Source: Verrucomicrobiota bacterium (GTDB lineage: Bacteria > Verrucomicrobiota > Verrucomicrobiia > Chthoniobacterales > UBA10450). From it: DNA of 64,000 nt. Each line of letters begins with the position of its first letter. The first letter of the stretch is position 1. Both the position numbers and the translations under genes were made by a program. The DNA lies in contig QHNH01000016.1 in NCBI GenBank assembly GCA_003218375.1, forward strand, positions 83,979-147,978, read 5' to 3'. The notes under the pieces were generated by a model. It was not told the DNA's origin, made no database searches, and was given only the letters and a program-made list of their open reading frames with translations. Positions 25,829-35,541 of this stretch are shown piece after piece.

Positions 25829-27724
25829 ATGAAAATTTTGCTCGTCGAAGATCATCCCGGCAGCCGCCGCAATTTGCAGCGGCTCATCGCCAGGCGCGGT
25901 CATGAAGTGACCGCCGTGGGCAGCGCCGAGGAAGCTGAAGCCGCACTCGCGGCGGAGACCTACCCGTTCCTAATCCTTGACTGGATGTTGCCCGGCAAGA
26001 GCGGGGTCGAGCTTTGCCGCGAATTGCGTGCCCAACCGAATGGCGACGCCATGTTTATCCTGCTGGTGACCGCGAAAGCCGACACGGAAGACCTCGAACA
26101 GGCGCTGGAAGCGGGCGCGAACGATTATCTCACCAAGCCGCTCGATGTGGGTTTGCTGGACGTTCGAATTACCGTGGCCGAGCGCCAGATTCGCGAGCTC
26201 GCGGAGCGTAATCAAGCCCGCGCGGCCTTGCTGGAATCCGCTCGCACGATGACGAACATTCTCGAGAAGACCACGGACGGATTCCTTGCGGTCGATTCCG
26301 AGTGGAAACTGACCTACGTCAATGCAGCCGCCGAAGTGATGGTCGGCCGGAAACGGGACCAATTACTCGGCGGCCTTCTCTGGGAAAAATTTCCGGAACT
26401 CGTCGGCTCGGTCTTCCAGTCTAACTACGAGAGGGTGATGGCGGAGAAAGTGGCCATCGAATTTGAGGCGAGCGATCCCAGCGGCAAGACCTGGTACGAT
26501 GTCCACGCCTATCGGAGCAACGGCGGCGTCTCGGTTTTTTTCCGCGACATCAGCGAACGCAAGAAATCGGAAACGGAACGGCTCACCACCAGCAAGCTCG
26601 AATCGCTAGGCACGCTGGCCGGCGGAATCGCGCACGATTTGAACAACATCCTTACCGTCATTTCCGGGAACATCGGGCTCGCCCAGCTCGAAGCGCCGGT
26701 GGATTCCGGCAGTCTCCTCGGTTTCCTCTCGAAGGCGGGCCAGGCCGCGCAACACGCCGCCCATCTTTCCAGTCAGCTGCTCACGTTTTCCAAAGGCGGC
26801 GCGCCTTTGAAGAAAGTAGTTTCGATGGGTGAGCTAATCGAGCATTCGGCCGAGTTCGCGCTCTACGGATCGAATTTGCGCGCGGACTTCGACATCGCGG
26901 TCGATCTCTGGAAGGCGGAAGTCGACGCGGGCCAGATCGAGCAGGTGGTCAATGCGCTGATGCTTAACGCACGCGAAGCCATGCCGCAAGGAGGCACCGT
27001 TCGAGTTCGCGCGCGCAACATTGTTTTCGAAGAGAACACGAGCGCGCCGTTGCCTTGCGGCCGTTACATCAAGGTCACGATTTCCGATCGCGGCCCTGGC
27101 ATCTCCGAGGAGCTGCGCACCAAAATCTTCGATCCGTATTTCACGACCAAGCCGACTGGCACCGGGCTGGGCCTCGCGATCAGTTATTCCGTCGTCAAGA
27201 AACATGGCGGCCTGCTCGTGCTCGAGAATTCGTCCGCGGCAGGCTCTGTTTTCGCGTTCTATCTGCGCGCGAGTGAAAGTGCGGCGAATGCCGGTCCAGA
27301 ATCGCGCGCCGGCGGCCGGCCTTTTCATTACAATCACCAGCGGATTCTGGTGATGGACGACGAAGAGGCGATCCGCGAATTGACTTCGCAGCTTCTCGGC
27401 ACGCTCGGCTACGAAGTGACGGCCGTTCCCGACGGTCTCGAGGCGGTGCGACTCTACGAGCGCGCTCTGCGAAAAGGCGAACATTTCCAAGCCGTCATTC
27501 TCGACGCAACGGTCCGCGGCGGCATGGGCGGCGTGGCCACCATCGAACGTCTGCGCTCGATGGACCCGAAAGTGAACGCGATTATTTGCAGCGGCTATTC
27601 GGATGAAGCAGCGCTCTCGGAATTTCTCGCCTACGGATTTCGCGGCGCGCTCCCCAAGCCGTTCACTCGCTCCGAGCTGGCGGACGCGCTCCAGCGCGCT
27701 TTCGAAACGGCTAACGCCAACTGA
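25829..27724 (+). CDS. Hybrid sensor histidine kinase with receivers at both ends
   Basis: A 631-residue cytosolic protein. The N-terminal receiver (1-120) has LVEDHPG, phosphoacceptor Asp in LILDWMLPGKSG and the TKPLD Lys. A PAS domain follows (about 145-250), then a kinase core with ESLGTLAGGIAHDLNN as the phospho-His box. The ATPase domain has N-box LNAREAMPQGG, DRGPGI and a GTGLGLAIS lid. The C-terminal receiver (about 508-631) has MDDEEAIRE, Asp in VILDATVRGGMGG and LPKPF. No dedicated output regulator lies beside it. Confidence 0.92.
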   Translation: MKILLVEDHPGSRRNLQRLIARRGHEVTAVGSAEEAEAALAAETYPFLILDWMLPGKSGVELCRELRAQPNGDAMFILLVTAKADTEDLEQALEAGANDYLTKPLDVGLLDVRITVAERQIRELAERNQARAALLESARTMTNILEKTTDGFLAVDSEWKLTYVNAAAEVMVGRKRDQLLGGLLWEKFPELVGSVFQSNYERVMAEKVAIEFEASDPSGKTWYDVHAYRSNGGVSVFFRDISERKKSETERLTTSKLESLGTLAGGIAHDLNNILTVISGNIGLAQLEAPVDSGSLLGFLSKAGQAAQHAAHLSSQLLTFSKGGAPLKKVVSMGELIEHSAEFALYGSNLRADFDIAVDLWKAEVDAGQIEQVVNALMLNAREAMPQGGTVRVRARNIVFEENTSAPLPCGRYIKVTISDRGPGISEELRTKIFDPYFTTKPTGTGLGLAISYSVVKKHGGLLVLENSSAAGSVFAFYLRASESAANAGPESRAGGRPFHYNHQRILVMDDEEAIRELTSQLLGTLGYEVTAVPDGLEAVRLYERALRKGEHFQAVILDATVRGGMGGVATIERLRSMDPKVNAIICSGYSDEAALSEFLAYGFRGALPKPFTRSELADALQRAFETANAN

Positions 27725-28216
27725 TCAGCCTTTGCGCAGTTTTTCGAGCTGCGCGATAAAGGCCTGCGGGCCGCCCTGCTGGTAGCCGAGCGCTCCAAGC
27801 GGTTTTCCGTTGCTGTCGAACACGACCACGGTCGGGAATCCCTGGATCCCGTATTTCAGGGCCAGTTGCTCATTCTGTTTCGCTGTTTCCGGGGGCATCC
27901 GTTTCGCACGCGGAAAATCCAGCTCCAGGAGCACGAGGTTTTTGCTCGCATATTCTTTGAATTCCGGTTTCGAAAAAACTTCCTTGTCGAGCATGATGCA
28001 CCAGCCGCACCAGTCCGACCCGGTGAAATCCATCAGGAGCAAGCGGTGACTCGCTTGGGCTTCTTTCTGCGCCTGTTCATAACTGGTCAGCCAGCCCGGC
28101 TTGGCTGAGAGCGACGGAGTCGGTGAAACTTCCGCCGTGGCAACAGGCTCCGCCTTTTTCGAGCAGGAAGCGATCAGAAGCACGGCAGCCAAGGAGAACA
28201 GTCGCCAAGGTTTCAC
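27725..28216 (-). CDS. Thioredoxin-fold lipoprotein
   Basis: A 163-residue protein if it starts at the GTG at 28216, which gives a compact lipoprotein signal (LFSLAAVLLIASC, lipidated Cys18). An in-frame ATG at 28288 would add 24 residues of Pro-rich leader and is less likely. A Ser/Thr/Pro linker joins the anchor to a thioredoxin domain with WCGWC (Cys70, Cys73) and the cis-Pro segment GFPTVVV. It probably reduces or exchanges disulfides in the periplasm, like DsbD-gamma or thiol-disulfide interchange proteins. Its stop abuts the kinase stop on the other strand. Confidence 0.85.
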   Translation of the reverse strand: MKPWRLFSLAAVLLIASCSKKAEPVATAEVSPTPSLSAKPGWLTSYEQAQKEAQASHRLLLMDFTGSDWCGWCIMLDKEVFSKPEFKEYASKNLVLLELDFPRAKRMPPETAKQNEQLALKYGIQGFPTVVVFDSNGKPLGALGYQQGGPQAFIAQLEKLRKG

Positions 28217-28321
28217 GGGCGAAGTTTCCGGCAGCTTGCCATTCTCCGCAAGCCGTGGCGGCTCCGGTACAAAGCTAGCCCGGCGCATTCACGCCGGGCT
28301 AAAAAAACTTAACCGAAAGAT

Positions 28322-28609
28322 TTATTTGAGGTGTCCGGAGACGAGTTTGGTCATCTCGAACATGCTGACCTGGCTCTTGCCGTTGAAGACGGGCTTGAGC
28401 GCATCGTCCGCATTGATCATGGTCCGCTTTTTCTTATCCTGGCATCCGTTCTTCTTGATGTAGTCCCAGAGTTTCTTGGTGAGCTCGGAACGTGGGATCG
28501 GTTTCGAACCGACGACTGCGGAGAGTTTTTCGTCGGGCTGCACCGGTCTCATGAAGGCGGCGTTCGGTTTACGTTTTGAAGGAGTCTTTTTGGCTTTGGT
28601 TTTCGGCAT
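28322..28609 (-). CDS. SWIB/MDM2 domain protein
   Basis: A 95-residue protein with a basic Lys-rich tail (residues 1-15) followed by one SWIB domain: LSAVVGSKPIPRSELTKKLW, then YIKKNGCQDKKKR and VSMFEMTKLVSGHL. The domain is best known from eukaryotic chromatin remodelling factors. In bacteria it occurs as small stand-alone proteins or fused to topoisomerase I in the PVC group and others. The basic tail suggests DNA or chromosome association; no partner is evident. Confidence 0.9.
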   Translation of the reverse strand: MPKTKAKKTPSKRKPNAAFMRPVQPDEKLSAVVGSKPIPRSELTKKLWDYIKKNGCQDKKKRTMINADDALKPVFNGKSQVSMFEMTKLVSGHLK

Positions 28610-28679
28610 AGAGGCTGATTAATCCTTCACTCGTGAGAGGGCAATAATAAATTTATCGATTCGAAAGATTTCTCGGGAG

Positions 28680-29846
28680 TCAATGTGCCCGCCGGACCGC
28701 GATCGCGGCCACATCGTCGGGCGGGACTTTCCCGTTGTCGTTGATCGCGGCCCGGTCGAGGACGCGATCGAGTAACACCTGTGCGTTTTCCGCCAGCGGT
28801 TGCAGCATTTCCGCCAACCGGCTCGAGGAAAGCCGCGGATTCTCTTCGTGGCCCGACCCGTAAATGCCATCGGTGTAGAGAAAAAATGCATCGCCCGGTC
28901 CGAGGTCCACGCTCGTCTCGATAAACTCCGAGCGTTCCAGCAATCCAAGCGGCGGGGCGGAGGAAGGAATGGATTCCGTGCGCCCTTCGGTGCGCGCCAC
29001 GAGCAACGGTGGATGTCCCGCCCCCACCACGCTCGCCCGGCCGGTCGTCGCATCGAGCGCCACGCACATCGCCGTCATGAACGAGCGCGCGCCGAAGATG
29101 CTCCGGAAATCGTTGTTCACCGCCTCCATGATTTCCGCCGGTTGATTGTTCTCCGCGGTCCCGTGGTGGAACAGGAGTTTCGCCAGAGTCGTCAGGAGCG
29201 CGGCCGACGCACCGTGGCCAGTCGCGTCCGCGATCCAGAAGAGGGTGCGGCCGTCCGCCATTCGCAGCCAGCCATAGATATCGCCGCCCACCTGGATCAC
29301 CGGCCGATAGCAGGCGGCGATTTCCCAACCCGGCAGGACCGGCGGTTTTTGCGGGATGAGCGATTGCTGAGTCAGGCGCGCTGCTTCCAGGTCGCGCTCC
29401 AGATTTCGCCGCCACGCCTCGAGCTCGTCATTCTGCTCCTGCAACTGGCTCCGCATCGAACGCAGGCGCAATTGGGTGTCGATCCGCGCCCGCAGGACGG
29501 CGTCGTTGATCGGTTTCGTCACGAAATCGTCCGCGCCGGCTTCGAGACATAACACTTCGCTTTCCTCGCCACCGTGACCGGTCAGCATGATCGCGGGGAT
29601 TTGCGCCACGGCGGCGTTCCCATCCCGCCGCAATTGCTTGAGCACTTCCGCGCCATCCATGCCCGGCATGTCGTAGTCCAGCAGCAGCAACGATGGCGGA
29701 TCGGCCTGGAGCAGATTCAGCGCTTCGATCCCGTCGGGCGCTTCCGTGCAATCGAAACCTGCCCGGGTCAGGATGCGCGTGAGCAACTTGCGGCTCGTCG
29801 CATCATCATCCGCCACCAGGATTCGCTCGCCGGATTTTTTCGCCAT
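28680..29846 (-). CDS. Receiver-PP2C (RsbU/SpoIIE-type) phosphatase
   Basis: A 388-residue response regulator. The receiver (about 8-125) has VADDD, Asp in LLLDYDMPGMDG and TKPIN. A coiled coil (about 130-165) joins it to a PP2C phosphatase domain with GGDIYGW, DATGHGASAALL and GAGHPPLL; the C-terminal metal-binding PPDDVAAIAV is intact. Such proteins dephosphorylate an anti-sigma antagonist on receiving a phosphate from a kinase. The hybrid kinase and the STAS protein elsewhere in the window are possible partners, which is inference. Confidence 0.92.
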   Translation of the reverse strand: MAKKSGERILVADDDATSRKLLTRILTRAGFDCTEAPDGIEALNLLQADPPSLLLLDYDMPGMDGAEVLKQLRRDGNAAVAQIPAIMLTGHGGEESEVLCLEAGADDFVTKPINDAVLRARIDTQLRLRSMRSQLQEQNDELEAWRRNLERDLEAARLTQQSLIPQKPPVLPGWEIAACYRPVIQVGGDIYGWLRMADGRTLFWIADATGHGASAALLTTLAKLLFHHGTAENNQPAEIMEAVNNDFRSIFGARSFMTAMCVALDATTGRASVVGAGHPPLLVARTEGRTESIPSSAPPLGLLERSEFIETSVDLGPGDAFFLYTDGIYGSGHEENPRLSSSRLAEMLQPLAENAQVLLDRVLDRAAINDNGKVPPDDVAAIAVRRAH

Positions 29847-29994
29847 GGTTTTTCCTTTGATTCGAAATGAATTGCTGGTGGAACTGTATTTTTCTCAACC
29901 GGGTTAGTCCGCGCGCACGGGCCGGCCTTGCATTTTGCGATTGTCAGCGGCTCGACAATGAATTACAACGCATACAATGTCGTCGAAACCGCTT

Positions 29995-30384
29995 ATGAAA
30001 CTTTCGCTCTCGCTGTCGCTGCTCGGTGCTTTTGCTTTGCTTACCGCCTGCGAGGACGAGCCGCCCGTTCGCCCGACCCGGCATCCGTCGCGCTATCCGT
30101 CCGCGACTCCGTCTCCTTATCCGCCGTCACCGCAGACCTTCGATCCAAACGCCGGCCCGCCGCCTCCGGTGAGTAACCCGCCGGAAGCTACACCGCAGCC
30201 GACCGCTGCGACCGTGAACAAGCCGACGAAAGGCGACCTGCCCTACGGGATTCCCGTTCCGAACAAGCCCGGTTTTGTGACGAGCCCTTACGCGCCGAAT
30301 TCCGGTTACGTAGATGTCCGCGGTTTCCCGCCGGGGACCGAAGTCAAGGACCCGTACACACAGAAAATCTTCCTCGTTCCTTAA
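29995..30384 (+). CDS. Small Pro-rich lipoprotein
   Basis: A 129-residue protein from ATG 29995. The signal ends LLTACEDE, a lipobox with Cys at about residue 19. The mature part is a Pro/Ser/Thr-rich disordered linker followed by a short conserved-looking end ([18 protein letters not shown] and [17 protein letters not shown]). The end motif, a [11 protein letters not shown] run, suggests that the C-terminus is the functional part. I do not recognise a family. It lies divergent from the phosphatase gene. Confidence 0.7.
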   Translation: MKLSLSLSLLGAFALLTACEDEPPVRPTRHPSRYPSATPSPYPPSPQTFDPNAGPPPPVSNPPEATPQPTAATVNKPTKGDLPYGIPVPNKPGFVTSPYAPNSGYVDVRGFPPGTEVKDPYTQKIFLVP

Positions 30385-30516
30385 GCCATCCTGGTTGTGG
30401 CTCATTGAGCGTAGCGGCGCTGGACAAGCCTCCGAATTGTCTCGATGCTGAGCGTCGCCCGTCGCCCGTTTGACGCGAGCACGAAGGCTGGGCGCGAACC
30501 GAATAATTAGAGTCAC

Positions 30517-31869
30517 ATGGAATTTCGCATTAAGCGCGCCCCGCGCATCGAAGCCGAAATCGCTGTTCCCGGCGACAAGAGCATTTCGCATCGCGCGGTC
30601 ATCCTCGGCGCGTTGACGAACGGCGTCTGCGTCCTGCGCGGCTTTCTTCCCAGCGACGATTGCCTGCGCACCGTGCAGGCGATGCGCGCGCTCGGCATCA
30701 AGATCGAGCATCCCGAGCCGGACATGCTCATCGTTCACGGAAAAAAAAGACTGCTCACCGCGCCGGCTGCTGAGATCGATTGCGGCAACTCGGGCACCAC
30801 CATGCGGCTGCTGGCCGGACTTCTCGCCGGCCAAAGTTTCGACAGCGTCCTCGTAGGTGGCGCAACGCTTTCCGCGCGTCCGATGGACCGCGTGATCGTG
30901 CCGCTCCGCAAGATGGGGGCGAACATCGTTGCCCAGGGGCCTAACGAGACCGCGCCGGTCAAAATCCATGGCGTGAAACTGCGGGGCGCCCGGCACGACT
31001 CGCCGATCGCCAGTGCGCAGGTGAAAAGCGCGCTTCTTTTGGCCGGGCTTTTCGCGAAAGGCAAGACGACCGTGCACGAGCCATTCATCAGCCGGAACCA
31101 CACGGAGCTGATGTTGAACTATTTTCTGGTCCGGACCATGCGCGAGGAAGATGACGCGATCAGCATTTTCGGCGACCAGGTTCCAGAGTCCCGTGATTTC
31201 CGGATCCCGGGAGATATTTCCTCCGCTGCTTTCTGGCTCGTCGCGGCCGCCGCTCAGCCGGGTGGTCATTTGCTCGTGCGTGATGTGGGATTGAACGACA
31301 CGCGGACCGCCGTGCTGGGTGTGCTGGTGCGGATGGGCGCCCAGGTGCGTGAAGCGGTTGACGACGTCGATCAGGTCGAGCCAAGCGGAACCGTGGAGGT
31401 AACGGGCGCGCCGCTCAAAGGCACGGTGATCCAGGGCAAGGAAATCCCACAGCTCATCGACGAGTTGCCGATCCTCGCTGTTGCCGGGGCGCTCGCGAGC
31501 GGCACGACAATTATTCGCCAGGCCCAGGAGTTGCGCGTCAAGGAGACCGACCGGATCGCCGCGATCGCGCATAATTTGCGGGCGATGGGAGTGGAAGTCA
31601 TCGAGCAGCAGGACGGCCTCGAAATCCACGGCCGCGGGGAGCTGAAGGGCGCGCGCGTCGCGAGCTTCGGCGATCACCGGATCGCGATGGCGTTTGCGAT
31701 CGCCGGCATGTTCGCGGATGGCGAAACCGTTGTTCAGGATGTGGAATGCGTCCGCGAATCGTATCCCGGCTTCGAAAAAGCGCTGGATGAATTCGTGAGC
31801 GCGAAACGAGTCCGCGTCACCACGCCGGTCATCAGCTCGCTGACGCCGGCCAAAGTCGAGGAAGAATGA
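30517..31869 (+). CDS. aroA: 3-phosphoshikimate 1-carboxyvinyltransferase (EPSP synthase)
   Basis: A 450-residue enzyme of the shikimate pathway that joins shikimate-3-phosphate and phosphoenolpyruvate. GDKSISHRA at the start binds substrate, NSGTTMRLLAGLL is the central phosphate-binding motif and RVKETDRIAAIA carries catalytic residues. Both inside-out alpha/beta domains are complete. It starts a three-gene operon, and its stop overlaps the cmk start as ATGA. This aroA-cmk linkage is common in bacteria. Confidence 0.97.
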   Translation: MEFRIKRAPRIEAEIAVPGDKSISHRAVILGALTNGVCVLRGFLPSDDCLRTVQAMRALGIKIEHPEPDMLIVHGKKRLLTAPAAEIDCGNSGTTMRLLAGLLAGQSFDSVLVGGATLSARPMDRVIVPLRKMGANIVAQGPNETAPVKIHGVKLRGARHDSPIASAQVKSALLLAGLFAKGKTTVHEPFISRNHTELMLNYFLVRTMREEDDAISIFGDQVPESRDFRIPGDISSAAFWLVAAAAQPGGHLLVRDVGLNDTRTAVLGVLVRMGAQVREAVDDVDQVEPSGTVEVTGAPLKGTVIQGKEIPQLIDELPILAVAGALASGTTIIRQAQELRVKETDRIAAIAHNLRAMGVEVIEQQDGLEIHGRGELKGARVASFGDHRIAMAFAIAGMFADGETVVQDVECVRESYPGFEKALDEFVSAKRVRVTTPVISSLTPAKVEEE

Positions 31870-32528
31870 GCGCGCGCGAAAGCGCTCATCGCGTGGTCGC
31901 CATCGACGGGCCGGCCGCGTCCGGAAAAAGCAGCGTGGCCCGGGCGCTCGCGAAGCAGGTCGGCTTCAACTACGTGAACTCCGGCGCGATGTATCGCGCG
32001 GTCACCTGGTATGTCTTGAAAAACAACGTCGCTCCCGGCGATGCGGCCGCGATTGTGCGTTTGCTGAATAACACCCGCATCGATTGCACGCTCGCCGACA
32101 AGGGCTCGCGCATTCTGATCGATGACGTCGATCCGACAGCGCATCTCTGCGACGATCGCGTGAACGAAGAAGTCTCGCTCGTGAGCAGCGTGCCGCGGGT
32201 GCGCGAAATTCTCGTGGAAAAAATGCGCGTCCTCGCGCGCGATCAGGATGTGGTCATGGAAGGTCGCGACATCGGCTCCGTCGTTTTCCCCGACACGCCC
32301 TACAAGTTCTACATCGATGCCTCGCCCGATGTGCGGCTGCGCCGCCGCCAGGCCCAGGGCCTGCGCGATCAGATCGCCGCCCGGGACCGGGCGGATTCTT
32401 CGCGCCGGGCGTCTCCGCTCATCATCGCCGAAGACGCCCACGTCATCGACAGCTCGAATCTCACGATCGAAGGTGTGGTCGGCGAGATCATCGGGCGGTT
32501 AAAGATGAAAGGGATGGAAATCAGTTAA
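31866..32528 (+). CDS. cmk: Cytidylate kinase
   Basis: A 220-residue kinase that phosphorylates CMP and dCMP. The P-loop GPAASGKSSVA lies at about residues 17-27. NSGAMYRAV and the family's GRDIGSVVFP segment are present, followed by the LID region with RLRRRQ and RDRADSSR. It starts four bases inside aroA and is followed by plsC after five bases, so the three genes are translated as one operon. Confidence 0.96.
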   Translation: MSARESAHRVVAIDGPAASGKSSVARALAKQVGFNYVNSGAMYRAVTWYVLKNNVAPGDAAAIVRLLNNTRIDCTLADKGSRILIDDVDPTAHLCDDRVNEEVSLVSSVPRVREILVEKMRVLARDQDVVMEGRDIGSVVFPDTPYKFYIDASPDVRLRRRQAQGLRDQIAARDRADSSRRASPLIIAEDAHVIDSSNLTIEGVVGEIIGRLKMKGMEIS

Positions 32529-32533
32529 CGGTT

Positions 32534-33151
32534 TTGAATCCGTACTACTGGGTTTGTTATCATCTCATCAAACTGATCGGCCGGATTTTTTTCCGGCTCC
32601 GGGTGATGCATCGCGAACGGCTAATCAATCACGGTCCCGTCATCCTCGCGGCGAACCACCAGAGCTTTCTTGATCCGCCGTTTGCCGGTAGCGCTTCGGA
32701 CCGCGCCATTTATTTTCTTGCCCGCCGGAGCCTTCTCGATGGCGCCTTTTTCGGATGGCTCTTGCCCAAGCTAAACGTCATTCCGGTTGATTCCGAAGGC
32801 GGAAAAGATCGCACGGCGCTCAAGGCGTTGATCCGGATCCTGAGGGCGGGCGAGGGGACTTTGGTTTTTCCCGAGGGCCAGCGCTCGCCGGACGGGAAAC
32901 TGCAGCCGGCCTTGCCGGGTCTTGGTCTCGTCATCGCCAAAACGTTGGCGCCGGTCGTGCCGATGCGAATCTTCGGCGCGTTCGAGGCGTGGCCGTTGCA
33001 CGAAAAATGGCCGCGCCCTGGCCGGGTCACGGTGGTGGTGGGCGAGCCGATTTATTTCACGGAGCAGGATCTAGAGCCGGCGGGCAAGGACCTTTACCTG
33101 CGATTGAGCCAGCGCGTGATGGATGCGATTTCCGCGCTGACGCTGGAATGA
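32534..33151 (+). CDS. plsC: 1-acyl-sn-glycerol-3-phosphate acyltransferase family protein
   Basis: A 205-residue membrane-associated acyltransferase. NHQSFLD is the catalytic H-x4-D motif, FPEGQRSPDG is the acceptor phosphate-binding block and VVPMRIFG follows as expected. An N-terminal hydrophobic segment anchors it. It probably adds the second acyl chain in phosphatidic acid synthesis. The start is a TTG at 32534, five bases after the cmk stop, and no better start fits the N-terminal domain. cmk-plsC linkage is common. Confidence 0.92.
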   Translation: MNPYYWVCYHLIKLIGRIFFRLRVMHRERLINHGPVILAANHQSFLDPPFAGSASDRAIYFLARRSLLDGAFFGWLLPKLNVIPVDSEGGKDRTALKALIRILRAGEGTLVFPEGQRSPDGKLQPALPGLGLVIAKTLAPVVPMRIFGAFEAWPLHEKWPRPGRVTVVVGEPIYFTEQDLEPAGKDLYLRLSQRVMDAISALTLE

Positions 33152-33190
33152 CGCGCTTGCGTTGCCCGGTCCCGCGGGAGACGCTGCGCC

Positions 33191-33397
33191 GTGCCACCCG
33201 CCGACGCGCCACCCAAACCTGCCGATTCTTCCCGGGCGCCCCGCGCGGGCTTGATCTTGATGATCGTTATCGTCGCCGGCACGGCCCTGATCGCTCTTTA
33301 CGCGAATGTGCAGAAGGTGCGCCGCGACAAGATCGAAAAAGTAACCATCATTCCGGTCACGACGGTTCCATCCGCTTCGCCGGGTCCGAAAGATTAA
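33191..33397 (+). CDS. Small single-pass membrane protein
   Basis: A 68-residue frame starting with GTG at 33191. It has a Pro/Ala-rich cytosolic head, one clear membrane segment (about residues 21-41, LILMIVIVAGTALIALYANV) and a short tail with Arg/Lys on the far side. I recognise no family. Its place 39 bases after plsC makes it a possible fourth gene of the aroA operon. Composition and the clean membrane segment support a real gene, but it could be a chance frame. Confidence 0.5.
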   Translation: MPPADAPPKPADSSRAPRAGLILMIVIVAGTALIALYANVQKVRRDKIEKVTIIPVTTVPSASPGPKD

Positions 33398-33438
33398 CCC
33401 GGAGTCATTTAATCCGTTCGAATAAGCAGGCCCTATCA

Positions 33439-35541
33439 ATGTCTAACCAAACCATGAAGAAGTTTTCCGTTTTCCCGCTGATCGCCGCCCTGGCGTTTTT
33501 CGTCTCCTGCCAGAAACAGCAAACCGAAGAGGAACGAAAGGCCGAGGTCGAGCGGCAGGTGCAGGATCGCCTCGCGGCGGAACGCGTGGATGCGGAGAAG
33601 CAGCGTCTCGCGCAGGAACAGGCCAATCTCGAGGCGCGCGAAAAAGCGGTCGCGGATCGCGAAGCTGCTGCTGCTGCTACGACAACCCCGGCCGAGGAAC
33701 CGGCCGCCACGCCACAGAGATCGGCCGTTACCGAACGAACTGAAACCCGCACCGAAAAACGATCCACGGCCACTTACGGAATGTTTTATCAGAAACTCGA
33801 TCCCTACGGCGAATGGCGCGAAACGAATGACTACGGTTACGTCTGGCAACCGCGCGAGGCGGAACAATCGCGCGAATGGCGGCCCTACACGGAAGGTCGC
33901 TGGGTTTATAGCGACGCCGGTTGGACCTGGGTTTCCGACGAGCCGTTCGGCTGGGCGACTTATCATTACGGGCGGTGGCTGCGATTGAAACGCGTCGGCT
34001 GGGTCTGGGTGCCGGGCGATGAATGGGCGCCGGCCTAGGTTTCGTGGCGCACGAGCAAGGATTACGTCGGTTGGGCGCCGTTGCCACCCGAAGCGCGGTT
34101 CGATCGGCGGAGCGGCATCCACAACTGGGCCGATAGCTATTACGACATCGGCCCGGACCAGTATTCGTTTGTCTCGTGCAATGAATTCGGCGCCGAACAT
34201 GTCCGGCGCGCTGTCGTCCCGGCCGAACGCAACATCTCGATCGTGATCGAAACCACCAACGTCACCCGGATCACATTCGCGAACACGACGATCATGAACG
34301 AAGGGCCCAGCTACGAGGAATTGCGATCGCGCAGCCAGCGGCCGATCGAGCGCTACCGATTGCGCCGGGAGCGGAATCTGGAAGTGCAGGCCAGAGTGCG
34401 CGGCGATGAACTGGAAATTTCCGTCCCCGTCATCACTGAGGTCCGCGACATGCCGCGCCCTCGCCGGATAAAGGAACGCGTGATCGAGGTGAACATCGAT
34501 AACGGCTGGACCATCGCGGATCGTTCCGCGGCGGAGCGCGCGCGAACCAAGATTCGAGCGGAAGCGACACCTCCTCCGAACGCGCCTCCGAAGAATTTCG
34601 TGAAGCCGGAGGAAAGCGCCACTTCTTCAGCGACACCGGCGGCCACGGCCGCGACCACGCCAGGTCCGACGACACCTAGCGCAACACCGGCTGCCACTAA
34701 ACCGAGTCCGTCGCCAACCGTGGCAACCAGCGCAACGCCTGCCACCAGCGCGGCGAGTCCCACGCCAACTGCGGCGGCGTCCACCCCGAGTGCGACCGCA
34801 GCGGCGGCAGCGACTGGCACTCCGGCGGCCACGCCCAGAACGCGCCCAAGATTTACTCCGAGCCCGACACCTGCCGCCAACGCGGCGAGTCCCACACCGG
34901 CGGCGACGACGACAGCGACGGCAACACCAACTCCCGCCGCATCCGCTTCGGTCAGGGTTCGCCCTTCACCATCGCTCCGGCCCCGGCCAACTCCATCCAT
35001 CCCACCCGCCGTTTCTCCGCCTGCAACAGCTACGCCCGCTGCGGCTGCCACCGCGCCTGCCGCGACGCCGACGCTGGCCCCAGCGGCTTCACACGTGATT
35101 CGAAACCGGCCTTCACCGCCGTCGATCTCGCCGACGATGACTCCGGAAGTCCGGCGAAAAATTCCACCGCCCCCAATCAACACTCCTGCGCCCACGGCGA
35201 CTGTCTCCGCTGCGACTGAGCCGGCGTCGAAGCCAGTGCCGACTTTCACACCCGTGCGCCGCGTGACTCCTCCGCCGCGAACCGTCTTGCCGACGCCGAC
35301 GATACGACCAGAAGCCGACACCACAGTCCCGCCGGTTCAGCAGAATGGTCCGAAGCGAATCATGCCGCAACGCATCTCGCCTCCCCCCGCCGCGACGACA
35401 CCTCCTCCCGCCGCAACGCCGAGTGTCGCGCCTTCATCACCGGCCCCGACGAACGATCGCGCGAAAAACCGGAGACCCAAGCCACCCGGCCAGACTGAAA
35501 CCGGAACGCCGACCCCGTCGCCGTCGAATCCACCGAATTAG
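33439..35541 (+). pseudogene. DUF6600-type repeat lipoprotein interrupted by an amber codon
   Basis: One continuous 701-codon frame is broken only by TAG at codon 200 (34036-34038). The first part (33439-34038) encodes a signal peptide with Cys in AFFVSCQ, a charged coiled coil and YDPYGEW..GYVWQP...W..PGDEWAPA-type repeats. The second (34081-35541, or from just after the TAG) resumes with VSWRTSKDYVGWAPLPPEARF, exactly the expected continuation. DUF6600 proteins normally read APAWVSWR here, so the TAG replaces TGG. The last 300 residues are Pro/Ala/Thr low-complexity. It is a recent nonsense mutation, an assembly error or, less likely, read-through. An alternative start is 33454. Confidence 0.8.

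Noticed and set aside
34353-35324. 323-residue minus-strand frame rich in Gly, Val and Ala
   Set aside because: It is the antisense shadow of the Pro/Ala/Thr low-complexity tail of the broken lipoprotein.
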